NCBI RefSeq assembly: GCF_036194065.1
Contig: NZ_CP108097.1
Coordinates: 124,001 to 188,000, forward strand
Direction: 5' to 3'
DNA from: Streptomyces sp. NBC_00239
GTDB lineage: Bacteria > Actinomycetota > Actinomycetes > Streptomycetales > Streptomycetaceae
DNA: 64,000 bases
Part shown: positions 55,780 through 63,893 of the stretch, piece after piece
How positions within the stretch are numbered: the stretch's first letter is position 1
Layout: each line of letters begins with the position of its first letter
Notes under the pieces: generated by a model
Seen by the model: the letters and a program-made list of their open reading frames with translations, nothing else
Told to the model about the DNA's origin: nothing
The model's database searches: none
Program-made: the position numbers and the translations under genes

Positions 55780-56193
55780 CTACGCGGCCCTGCCCGAGGT
55801 CACCGGGGCGGCCTGGTGCGAGCCGCCGGGGACGATCGCCTCGACGGCCGAGGGTTCGAAGTTGACGGCGCTGGTCCAGCCGCCGCCGGCCAGCCGGAAC
55901 CAGAGCGAGCTGGTGATCTCGCCGCAGGGGTGTTCGCCCTCGACGACCGTGTCGCCCTCGGACCAGCCGTCGGCGTCGTAGGACACCCAGTCCTCGGGGA
56001 GCAGCAGCTGCACGATCGGGCTGTCGAGGGAGGGTCCGGTACGGACGTTGGAGTCGCGCCAGATCGGTCCGGGCGTGCACGCCCGTGCGACCTGCGGGAC
56101 GAGCGGTACGTCTTCGGCGTGCTGGGGGTGCGGGGCGTGCTGCGGGCGGCGGGCGGCGGGGGTGTGCTGCTCAGGTGCGTGCTGCGTGGTCAA
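55780..56193 (-). CDS. Small SH3-like protein, TTG start
   Basis: 137 residues from TTG 56193. No ATG or GTG exists in frame; GGGAAGAGA upstream supports the TTG. A His/Pro/Gln-rich N-terminus (TTQHAPEQHTPAARRPQHA) precedes a bacterial SH3-like fold (SNVRTGPSLDSPIVQLLLP, SLWFRLAGGGWTSAVNF). There is no signal peptide, unlike most bacterial SH3 proteins. It overlaps the FAD monooxygenase gene by 23 bp as the last gene of the operon. It may be a scaffold or a metal-binding factor. Confidence 0.72.
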   Translation of the reverse strand: MTTQHAPEQHTPAARRPQHAPHPQHAEDVPLVPQVARACTPGPIWRDSNVRTGPSLDSPIVQLLLPEDWVSYDADGWSEGDTVVEGEHPCGEITSSLWFRLAGGGWTSAVNFEPSAVEAIVPGGSHQAAPVTSGRAA

Positions 56194-57382
56194 CGGTCTC
56201 TTCCCTTCGGTGGTCGGGGTGCCAGGCGTGGATGTCCTCGGTGCGGGTGTCCTTGCGGCCCTGTTCGCGCACGAGGCGGTTGCGGTGGAGTTCGGCGGCG
56301 GCGCCGTCGCCCTGGTCGACGGCGCCCTGGGCGCGGGAGCGGAGCACGACGGCGGAGGTGCGGGGGAGCCGCTCGCGCTCGTACGCGGCCAGCGCGCGGG
56401 GCACGTCGCCGGGGTGCGCGGCGACCGCGCGGGCCAGCACCACGGCGTCTTCGAGCGCCATGTTGGCGCCCTGGCCCAGCGCCGGGACCATCGGGTGGGC
56501 GGCGTCGCCGAGCAGGGCGAGGCGGCCGTCGGTCCAGCGCGGCGCGGGGTCGCGGTCGTGGATGTCGGTGACGACGGTGTCCGCGGCGGCGGTGGCGTGC
56601 AGCAGGCGCACCACCGGCGGGTCCCAGTCGGCGGTGGCCGCCCGCAGGTCGCGCAGGGCATCGGCCGGTCCCTTGGCGGGCCATGCGCCGGGCGGTGCGG
56701 TGATCTTGGCGGTCCAGTAGAGGGTGCCGGGGGCGGCCGGGGAGATGAAGAGCTGGACGCCGCGGCCGTTGACGACGCGGGCGGGCAGCGGCATGCGCAC
56801 GCCGGTGGCGCGGCCGCGCACCGAGGTGTAGCCGGCGTACCGCGGGGGGCCGTCGGCCAGCAGGTGCTGCCGCAGCGCCGAGTGGATGCCGTCGGCGGCG
56901 ACCAGCAGGTCGCCGTCGAGGTGGCCGCCGTCGGCGAGCAGGGCGCGGGCGGCGTCGCCGCGGGTGGCGCCGCCGGTGACCGCGGCGCCGTGGCGGACGG
57001 TCGCGCCGGCGGCGACGGCCGCTTCGTGCAGGGCGCGCTGGAGCACCGAGCGCAGCACCGGGACCTGCGGGGTGCCCAGGCGCAGTCCGTGGGCGCCGAT
57101 GGGTTCCTCGGCGAGGATCCGGCCGTGCGCGTCGGTGACGGCGCGGACCTCGTCGGGGGCGGTGACGTGGCCTTCGGCGCGGACCCGGGCGCCGAGTTCG
57201 GCGCCCAGTGCGTCGAGGGCGCGGACGCCGTTGGGGTAGAGGACCAGTCCGCCGCCGCCGTCGCCGGTGCGGCGGCTGCGCTCGAGGACGGTGACGCGGG
57301 CTCCGGCGCGGGCCAGGGCCACGGCGGCGGCCAGCCCGCCGATGCCGCCGCCCGCGACGACCGCGTGCACGGGCTCAGGCAT
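56171..57382 (-). CDS. FAD-dependent monooxygenase (salicylate hydroxylase-like)
   Basis: 403 residues: AVVAGGGIGGLAAAVALARAGARVTVLER by position 8-36, LLVAADGIHSALRQHL and LALLGDAAHPMVPALGQGANMALEDAVVLA. It belongs to the class A flavin hydroxylases acting on small aromatic or heteroaromatic acids. The start overlaps the amidohydrolase stop by 8 bp. In this operon it could hydroxylate a heterocycle formed by the previous enzymes; that is inference. Confidence 0.9.
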   Translation of the reverse strand: MPEPVHAVVAGGGIGGLAAAVALARAGARVTVLERSRRTGDGGGGLVLYPNGVRALDALGAELGARVRAEGHVTAPDEVRAVTDAHGRILAEEPIGAHGLRLGTPQVPVLRSVLQRALHEAAVAAGATVRHGAAVTGGATRGDAARALLADGGHLDGDLLVAADGIHSALRQHLLADGPPRYAGYTSVRGRATGVRMPLPARVVNGRGVQLFISPAAPGTLYWTAKITAPPGAWPAKGPADALRDLRAATADWDPPVVRLLHATAAADTVVTDIHDRDPAPRWTDGRLALLGDAAHPMVPALGQGANMALEDAVVLARAVAAHPGDVPRALAAYERERLPRTSAVVLRSRAQGAVDQGDGAAAELHRNRLVREQGRKDTRTEDIHAWHPDHRREETVDHAART

Positions 57383-58802
57383 CGCGCTCGCCCCCTGTGG
57401 CGGGCCCGCCGAGGAAGCGCCCGTCGTACGCCCCGTACTCGCCGGTCTGCGCGTCCCACACGGTCCGCCCGGCCCGGATGGTGCGCGCGATGCGCCCGGT
57501 GAAGGTCCAGCCCTCGTACGCGGACCAGCCGCACTTGGAGCGGACGTCGGCCGCGGAGAGCATCCAGGTGGCGTGGGGGTCCAGGAAGGCCAGGTCGGCG
57601 TCGGCGCCGGGGGCGATGCGGCCCTTGCCGGGCAGCCCGAACAGGTCGGCGGGGCCGGATCCCAGGCAGCGGGCGAGGAGTTCGGCGGCCCGGTCCGAGT
57701 TGTCCTCGGGCCGCCGGCGGCGGCACAGTCCGGTCCAGACCCCGACGGCCAGCTCCTGCACGCCGGGCAGTCCGGGCGGGGAGTCCTGTACGGAGCGGGT
57801 CTTCTCCTCGATGGTGTGCGGGGCGTGGTCGCTGCCGATGGTGGCCGACTGGGCCTCGCGCACGGCGTCCCACAGGCGTTCCTGGTCGGTGCGGGAGCGG
57901 ATGGACGGGGAGAGCCGGGTGCGGGCGCCCAGGCGGGCGGTGTCCTCGTCGGTGAACGACAGGTGGTGGCCGGTGACCTCGAAGGACACGGGCAGCCCGG
58001 CGGCGCGGGCGGCGCACACCAGGTCGGCCTCCTCGGCGCTGGACAGGTGCAGGATGTGGGCCTTGGTGCCGTGCCGGCGGACGAGTTCGAGGACCTTGGC
58101 GACGGCGACGATGCCGGCGCTGCGGGGCCGGCGGGCCTCGTACTCGCGGTAGCTGCCGGGGGCGCCCCACCAGCCGTCGAGGAGGGAGAACAGTTCGTCG
58201 TCCTCGGCGTGCAGGACGAGCTGGACCCCGCCCTCGGCGGCGGCCGCGAAGGCCTTCTCCAGGGTGGCGAAGTCGCGTACGACGGTCGGCGCGGTGTGGT
58301 GGCCGCACATGAAGATCTTGGCGCTGGTGGCGACGGCCGGGTCGAGTTCGGCGAGGAGTTCGGGGCGGTCCGGGTCGAGGCCGATGTGGAAGCGGTGGTC
58401 GACGAGGGAGCGGCCGGCGATCTCGTCGGCCTTGGCGAGGACGGCCTCGTGGCTGAGGGTGGGCGGGAGGGTGTTGGGCATGTCGATGACGGTGGTGAAG
58501 CCGCCGGCGACGGCCGCCCGGCTGCCGTGCTCCCAGTCCTCCTTGTGGGTCAGGCCCGGGGTGCGGAAGTGCACGTGCGAGTCGATGAGCCCGGGCAGGA
58601 CGTAGTGGTCGCCGGCGTCCAGCCGGGGCACGGACGCCGGCACGGCGGCGGTGGCGGCGGCGTCGGTGCCGTGCTCCACGGCGGTGATCCGGCCGGCGCG
58701 GATGTGGACGCTGCCGGGCCGCACCCCGTCGGGGGTGACGAGCCGTCGTGCGGTGACGACGAGCTCGGGCAGGGGCGCGGGCGCCGGGTTCAGTGCTGCC
58801 AT
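57375..58802 (-). CDS. Dihydroorotase/allantoinase-like cyclic amidohydrolase
   Basis: 475 residues from ATG 58802. Metal site and signature are complete: GLIDSHVHFRTPGLTHKEDW, GGFTTVIDMPNTLPPT, HILHLSSAEEADLV, TGHHLSFTDED and GSDHAPHTIEEKTR. Family members open or close cyclic amides such as dihydroorotate, hydantoin and allantoin. There is no pyrimidine gene around, so this is not the housekeeping pyrC. It overlaps the acyl-CoA-dehydrogenase-fold gene by 13 bp. It may cyclise a ureido or amide acid made by the neighbouring enzymes. Confidence 0.9.
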   Translation of the reverse strand: MAALNPAPAPLPELVVTARRLVTPDGVRPGSVHIRAGRITAVEHGTDAAATAAVPASVPRLDAGDHYVLPGLIDSHVHFRTPGLTHKEDWEHGSRAAVAGGFTTVIDMPNTLPPTLSHEAVLAKADEIAGRSLVDHRFHIGLDPDRPELLAELDPAVATSAKIFMCGHHTAPTVVRDFATLEKAFAAAAEGGVQLVLHAEDDELFSLLDGWWGAPGSYREYEARRPRSAGIVAVAKVLELVRRHGTKAHILHLSSAEEADLVCAARAAGLPVSFEVTGHHLSFTDEDTARLGARTRLSPSIRSRTDQERLWDAVREAQSATIGSDHAPHTIEEKTRSVQDSPPGLPGVQELAVGVWTGLCRRRRPEDNSDRAAELLARCLGSGPADLFGLPGKGRIAPGADADLAFLDPHATWMLSAADVRSKCGWSAYEGWTFTGRIARTIRAGRTVWDAQTGEYGAYDGRFLGGPATGGERDA

Positions 58803-59959
58803 GAGGCCACCGCCAGTTCTCGGCACAGGTTGTTGGCCGGACCCATCAGGGCGACCCCGCGGGCGTCGGCGAGCAGCCGGGCCAGGGTGTCGTCCGCCAG
58901 GTATCCGGTGGAGCCCGTCATGCGGGCGATGTCGAGGCAGACGTCCTCTGCCGTCGTGGACGCGAAGAGCTTGCTGTAGAGCGTGGTGAGGCCGGGGTCG
59001 GGCGCGGTGCGGGCGCCCGCCCGGTCGACGAGCGCGCGGGCGGACTCGACGCGGGTGGCGAGGTCGGTCAGCCGGTGGGTGACGGTCGGGTCGGCCAGCA
59101 GGCCGTGCCGGTTGGCGTGGCAGACGGCGAGGTCGAGGGCGGCCTGCGCGATGCCGACGGACACGGCGCCCAGGGTGGCCCCGGACTGCCGGACCCCGGC
59201 GATGATCTCGGCGGCGACGCCCTGCGGTCCGAGCCGGCCGCTGTCGGGGACCACGCAGTCCCGCAGCCGTACGAGGCCGGTGGCCGAGCCGCGCATGCCG
59301 AGGAGTTCGGGGCCGGGCTGCGGGGCGATCCCCGGGTTGTCGGCGCCGATCAGGAAGAACGTCTGGCCGGCGGCGCCGTACGCGGGCTCCGGTGCCTGCG
59401 GGTCCGCGTCCGGCTGCGGGGCCGGGTCGGCGGGCGGGGGCGGCGGCGGGCCGGTGGTGACGAGCACGAGGTAGAGGTCGGCGACGCCGGCGCCGGTGGT
59501 GAACGCCTTGGTGCCGTGCAGGACCCAGGAGCCGTCGTCGCGCCGGACGCCGGTGCTGGAGAGGTTGCGTTTGGCGGCGCCCGCGCCGGTCTCGCTCCAG
59601 GCGGAGGCGGCCAGCCGGCTGCCGTCGGCGAGGCCGGGCAGCAGCAGGTCCTTCTGGTGCGCGGTGCCCCACTCGGTGATCCGGGCGGTGACGGCGAAGT
59701 GCTGGAACGCGATGATCGCGACGGACGGGTTGACGGCCGCGAGGCCCTCGACGACCTGGTTGACGCGGGCCGCGTCGCCGCCCCCGCCGCCGTACTCCCG
59801 GGGCACCGCGGTGCCGAGCAGGCCCGACTCCCGCAGCATGGCGAGCACTTCGGCGTCCGGCCGGCCGGAGCGGGCGCTCGCCGCCGCCGACTCCCGGAGC
59901 CGGGCGCGGAACGCGGGCGCGATGTGCGGGCTCAGGCCGCCGTTGACAGTGCCCGGCAT
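58790..59959 (-). CDS. Acyl-CoA dehydrogenase-fold flavoprotein
   Basis: 389 residues. LGTAVPREYGGGGGDAARV, IAFQHFAVTARITEWGT, SAWSETGAGA (in place of the usual TEPxAGSD), WVLHGTKAFTTGAG and TGSTGYLADDTLARLLADARG. The Tyr-Glu-Gly segment with the catalytic base of common dehydrogenases reads ALMGPANN here, so the base is elsewhere or absent. It could be an oxidase, an N-hydroxylase or a flavin monooxygenase of this fold. A Pro-rich insert (about 172-190) is unusual. AAGGAGG precedes ATG 59959. It overlaps the PrpF-like gene by 28 bp. Confidence 0.83.
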   Translation of the reverse strand: MPGTVNGGLSPHIAPAFRARLRESAAASARSGRPDAEVLAMLRESGLLGTAVPREYGGGGGDAARVNQVVEGLAAVNPSVAIIAFQHFAVTARITEWGTAHQKDLLLPGLADGSRLAASAWSETGAGAAKRNLSSTGVRRDDGSWVLHGTKAFTTGAGVADLYLVLVTTGPPPPPPADPAPQPDADPQAPEPAYGAAGQTFFLIGADNPGIAPQPGPELLGMRGSATGLVRLRDCVVPDSGRLGPQGVAAEIIAGVRQSGATLGAVSVGIAQAALDLAVCHANRHGLLADPTVTHRLTDLATRVESARALVDRAGARTAPDPGLTTLYSKLFASTTAEDVCLDIARMTGSTGYLADDTLARLLADARGVALMGPANNLCRELAVASWQH

Positions 59960-60987
59960 GAGTCGACCTCCTTGGGTTGCCGCTGGTCCAGCGGTGCGAG
60001 CGTGATGGAGCCCTGGAAGCTGACCTGCTTGTGGGCGACGGTGGCCCAGGCGAGGGCCGGGCCGTGGGCGCTCTCGCCGGCCACTGCGGTGACCGCGGTG
60101 CGGCCGCCGGGCGTGGTGAGGGCGAGGGGGGCGCCGGGGGTGTGCCCGCCCTCTTTCGCGATGTCCTGGGCGAGGGTGCCGGGGATGCCGGCGGCGGCGC
60201 CCAGGCAGATGGCCCCGGTGAGGGCGAGGGTGGGGTGCCAGGCGGGCACCGACACGGCGCGGGCGGCGATGCCGCCGTCCTCGCCGGGCAGCAGGGCGGC
60301 GACCTTCGGGAAGGCGCCGGTCGGGGGCAGGCCCAGCCGTTCGGCGGCCGCGAGCCGGATCCCCACGAGCCGGTCGAAGAGTTCGGGTCCGGCGGCGAAC
60401 AGCTCGCGCTGGTCCGCGATGCCGAGGGTGCGCGCGTCGACGAAGACGTACGGGTTGCCCGCGGACACCAGCGACACCTCGTGCCGGACGCCGCCGGCCT
60501 CCAGGACCGTACGGGGCGTCTCGTCGGGCAGCAGCTCCGCGAAGGGCACCGCGCGGGGCTGGACGAAGCTGACGGTGAACCGGGCGCCGTCCGCGCCGGC
60601 CTCCTCGACGTCGCAGACGACGCTGTCCGCGGTGTTGAGGACGTGCACCCGGATCCGGGCGCCCCGGACGAGCGGCGGCAGCATCCCGCAGCGGGCGGCG
60701 GAGACGACCGCGGCGAGGATCGAGTGGCCGCAGGAGCCGCGCAGGTCGAAGCGGTCGGGGCCGGCGGGCAGCGCCTGCGCGAAGCGGTAGTCGAGGTCGA
60801 ACATGGGGTGTTCGGCGGGGCGCACGAGCGCCATCTTCAGGACGTGGCCGCCGCCGGCGGCGCTGAGGTGGCCGCGTACCGCGGTCAGGTGCTCGACGAG
60901 CGCGCCCTCCTCGCGGGGGGCCTGTCTGCTGTCGAGGACGACGGTGGGGCAGGGGCTGCCTGCCGCGTGGGCGAGGTGTCCGATCAT
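59932..60987 (-). CDS. PrpF-like isomerase (DAP-epimerase fold)
   Basis: 351 residues from ATG 60987. HLAHAAGSPCPTVVLD, DYRFAQALPAGPDRFDLRGSCGHSILAAV and SVVCDVEEAG match PrpF-type proteins that shift double bonds in aconitate-like or oxalomesaconate-like acids, using two active-site Cys or Ser/Lys residues. The RGSCGHS segment holds a candidate catalytic Cys. The start overlaps the asparagine synthetase stop by 4 bp. Confidence 0.85.
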   Translation of the reverse strand: MIGHLAHAAGSPCPTVVLDSRQAPREEGALVEHLTAVRGHLSAAGGGHVLKMALVRPAEHPMFDLDYRFAQALPAGPDRFDLRGSCGHSILAAVVSAARCGMLPPLVRGARIRVHVLNTADSVVCDVEEAGADGARFTVSFVQPRAVPFAELLPDETPRTVLEAGGVRHEVSLVSAGNPYVFVDARTLGIADQRELFAAGPELFDRLVGIRLAAAERLGLPPTGAFPKVAALLPGEDGGIAARAVSVPAWHPTLALTGAICLGAAAGIPGTLAQDIAKEGGHTPGAPLALTTPGGRTAVTAVAGESAHGPALAWATVAHKQVSFQGSITLAPLDQRQPKEVDSCRALSTAA

Positions 60988-62792
60988 GCGGCGGCCTCCG
61001 CGGGGCGGCGGGCGGCGGGCAGCGCGGCCCGCCACACCTCGTGGACGAGCAGGGCCCACAGGGTGAGGGCGGTGGTGTCGTCGGGGGTGGCGGCCTGCCG
61101 GGCGAAGAGGTCCTCGACCGCGTCGGGGGCGAGTTGGCCGCCGGCGGCGAGGAGCCGGGGGTGCAGGCTGTCGCGGGCGTACTCCCACAGGGCGCTGCCG
61201 GGCGTCAGCATGGCGGTGACGGGCAGGGTGAAGGGCTGCTTGGGGCGCTCCAGGACGCTGGCGGGCAGCAGTCCGGCGGCGGCCGCGTACAGGGTCCGTT
61301 TGACCTGGCCGCGGTGGATGCGCAGCCGGTCGGGGAGCCGGCGGCCCAGGGCGACGACGGACGGCTGGCAGAACGGCAGCCGGGCCTCGACGGAGTGGGC
61401 CATGCTCAGGTGGTCGACGCGGCGCAGGTGGTAGGCGGGCAGCCGCAGGCCGAGTTCGAAGTCGGTGATCCGGCGCTGGACGGTGGTCTCGCCGCGCAGC
61501 AGGGCCTCCAGGGCGGCGGGCGGGATCGGCGGGGTGTCCTGGACGAAGGCCCGGTACTCGGCGGTGTAGAGGGTGTGGCGCAGCCGGGCCGGCAGGACGG
61601 CGAGGTGGTCGAGGTAGGCGCCGGACCAGGCGCGGCCGGAGGCGGCGGCCACCGCGGCGGCGCGCATCCGCTCGTATCCGCCGAAGACCTCGTCGGCGGC
61701 GTCGCCGGTCAGTACGGCCTTGAAGCCGGCCTGGTGGACGGCGGCGAACAGGGCGTGGCTGCTGAGGGTGATGGGGTCGGCGTTGGGCTGCCCGAGGTGG
61801 CGGACGGTCTCCTCGATGAGCTGCGGGAAGCCGGCGGGGTCGAGTTCGACCTGGTGGTGGACGGTGCCGGCGTGCTGGGCGACCTCGCGGGCGTAGTGGC
61901 GCTCGTCGAAGGGCCAGCGGCCCTTGTAGGCGATGTTGAAGGAGTGCAGCGGGCCGTGTTCGCAGGCCAGCGCGGTGACGAGGCTGGAGTCGAGGCCGCC
62001 GGAGGTGATGACGGCCACCGGCACGTCGGCCTGGAGCAGCCGGGCGGTCTCGTGGCGCAGGGTGCCGCGGACGTCGAGGGCGTGGTCCTCCAGCGCGGGG
62101 CTCAGCAGGGTGCGGGCGGCCGGGTCGGCGGGGGTGCGGACGGTGGTGCGGGGTACGCCGCCCAGGACGCAGGTGAGGGTGGTGGCCGGGGGCAGCACGC
62201 TGACGCCGTCGACCATGGTGTCGCTGCCGAAGGGGGTGCGGGTGGCGAGGTAGGCGTCGAGTCCGCGCGGGTCGGGGCGGGCGGAGCCGCCGAAGCCGAG
62301 GAGCGCGGGGATCTCGGAGGCGAAGTGCAGGGAGCGGGCCGCCGGGTCCCACCGGTAGTACAGCGGCTTCATGCCGATGTGGTCGGTGGCCAGGAGGAGG
62401 GTGGGCGTGGTGCGCAGGTCGAGTACGGCGACGGCGTACATGCCGTCGAGCTGCTCGGTGAACGCCTCGCCGTACTCCTCGTACAGGGCGGGCAGGATGC
62501 CGCCGTCGCAGCGGTCGGGGAAGGTGTGGCCCTTCTTCTCCAGCCGGCGGCGCAGCTCGTTGTGGTTGTAGATCTCGCCGTTGAAGACGACCTGGATGCG
62601 GCCCTCGCGGCCGGTGTAGGGCTGGGCCCCGCCGTCGAGGTCGACGAGGGCGAGCCGGTTGTTGCCCAGGCCCCAGCGGGGGGCCGTCAGCTGCCCGGTG
62701 CCGTCCGGGCCGCCGTGGCGCTGGAGGTGGGCGACGGTGCGCATGTCCCGCGCGGTCGCCGTGGTGTTGAAGTATCCGTGGATGCGGCACAT
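60984..62792 (-). CDS. Asparagine synthetase (glutamine-hydrolysing) family
   Basis: 602 residues. The N-terminal nucleophile Cys2 is in MCRIHGYF, glutaminase residues in NGEIYNHNEL and LDGMYAVAVLD, and the synthetase PP-loop is ITSGGLDSSLV. Both domains look complete. In clusters such enzymes amidate a carboxylate or form a lactam or hydroxamate and not asparagine. It lies in the middle of the block 3 operon, between the cysteine-synthase-like gene and the PrpF-like gene. Confidence 0.93.
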   Translation of the reverse strand: MCRIHGYFNTTATARDMRTVAHLQRHGGPDGTGQLTAPRWGLGNNRLALVDLDGGAQPYTGREGRIQVVFNGEIYNHNELRRRLEKKGHTFPDRCDGGILPALYEEYGEAFTEQLDGMYAVAVLDLRTTPTLLLATDHIGMKPLYYRWDPAARSLHFASEIPALLGFGGSARPDPRGLDAYLATRTPFGSDTMVDGVSVLPPATTLTCVLGGVPRTTVRTPADPAARTLLSPALEDHALDVRGTLRHETARLLQADVPVAVITSGGLDSSLVTALACEHGPLHSFNIAYKGRWPFDERHYAREVAQHAGTVHHQVELDPAGFPQLIEETVRHLGQPNADPITLSSHALFAAVHQAGFKAVLTGDAADEVFGGYERMRAAAVAAASGRAWSGAYLDHLAVLPARLRHTLYTAEYRAFVQDTPPIPPAALEALLRGETTVQRRITDFELGLRLPAYHLRRVDHLSMAHSVEARLPFCQPSVVALGRRLPDRLRIHRGQVKRTLYAAAAGLLPASVLERPKQPFTLPVTAMLTPGSALWEYARDSLHPRLLAAGGQLAPDAVEDLFARQAATPDDTTALTLWALLVHEVWRAALPAARRPAEAAA

Positions 62793-62829
62793 GCCAACCT
62801 GTCTCTCTCTGCCCGGGGCGCGGGGCGGG

Positions 62830-63786
62830 TCAGGCCGCTCGACCGGTGGACAGGTAGCGCTCCCCGGTGTCGGGGAACACGGTGACGACGGTGGCGCCGG
62901 CCCGGTGGAAGCGGCCTGCGACGTGCCGGGCGGCCCAGGCGGCGGCGCCCGAGGAGACGCCCACGAGGAGGCCGCTGGCGCGGGTGACCTCGCGGGCGGT
63001 GGCGGCCGCGGCGGCGTCGGGCACCGGGACGATCTCGTCGATGAGGGCGAGGTCGGTGATCGCGGAGACGTAGCCGGCGCCGATGCCGGGGATGCCGTGC
63101 GGGCCGGCCTCGCCGCCGGACAGGACGGCCGAGCGCTCCGGTTCGACGGCGACGACGTGCACGTCCCGGCGTTCCTTGAGGTAGCGGGCCGTGCCCGTCA
63201 GGGTGCCGCCGGTGCCGACCCCGCAGACCAGGACGTCGATGTCGCCGCCGGTGGCCTGCCACAGTTCGGGTCCGGTGGTCTCGTAGTGGGCGCGGGTGTT
63301 GGCGGGGTTCTCGTCCTGGTGGGCGAGGTAGGAGCCGGGCAGGGTGCGCTGGAGGTTCTCGGCGAACGTCCAGGCGGCCGGCAGTCCGTCGCGGTGGTCG
63401 ACGAGGATGACCTCGGCGCCCAGCTCGTTCAGGATCAGCCGGCGTTCCTCGGTGGCGTTGTCGGGCATCACGATGATGCAGCGGTGGCCGCGGACGGCGC
63501 ACATCGCGGCGAGCGAGATGCCGGTGCTGCCGGAGGAGCACTCGATGACGGTGCCGCCGGTGGCGGGCAGCAGGCCCGACTCCTCGGCCTGGCGCAGCAT
63601 GTACAGCGCGGGGCGGTCCTTCACGCTGGACAGGGGGTTGAACAGTTCGAGCTTGGCCAGGAGCCGGGTGTGGTCCGGCAGTCCGGGCAGGGCGACCTGT
63701 AGCAGCGGGGTGTTCCCGACCAGTTCGTCCAGGGACCGGGCGACGCGGTGGGCGGCCACCGGGTGGTGCGACGCGGTGACGGTCAT
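62830..63786 (-). CDS. Cysteine-synthase-like PLP beta-substitution enzyme
   Basis: 318 residues. ELFNPLSSVKDRPALYML holds the PLP Lys; ECSSGSTGISLA (usually EPTSGNTG), VCGVGTGGTLTGTARYL and GIPGIGAGYVSAI are the family motifs. The changed SGSTG substrate loop argues for an acceptor other than sulfide, as in SbnA- or DcsD-like enzymes that make 2,3-diaminopropionate derivatives or O-ureidoserine. GGGAGG precedes the ATG. Short tandem repeats of CGTCGTAC type lie upstream (63822-63860). Confidence 0.9.
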   Translation of the reverse strand: MTVTASHHPVAAHRVARSLDELVGNTPLLQVALPGLPDHTRLLAKLELFNPLSSVKDRPALYMLRQAEESGLLPATGGTVIECSSGSTGISLAAMCAVRGHRCIIVMPDNATEERRLILNELGAEVILVDHRDGLPAAWTFAENLQRTLPGSYLAHQDENPANTRAHYETTGPELWQATGGDIDVLVCGVGTGGTLTGTARYLKERRDVHVVAVEPERSAVLSGGEAGPHGIPGIGAGYVSAITDLALIDEIVPVPDAAAAATAREVTRASGLLVGVSSGAAAWAARHVAGRFHRAGATVVTVFPDTGERYLSTGRAA

Positions 63787-63893
63787 CTTCTTCCTCCCTG
63801 TCTTCGGCTTCGCTTGGGCTTCGTGCGTCGTACGTCGTGCGTCGTACGTCGTGCGTGGCTCTTCGCTCTTCGTGCGTCGTCTCGTGTGCGGTG

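Noticed and set aside
57375..58802. Housekeeping pyrimidine dihydroorotase
   Set aside because: No pyrB, carA, carB, pyrD or pyrF gene is near, and the gene is translationally coupled to unrelated oxidative enzymes.
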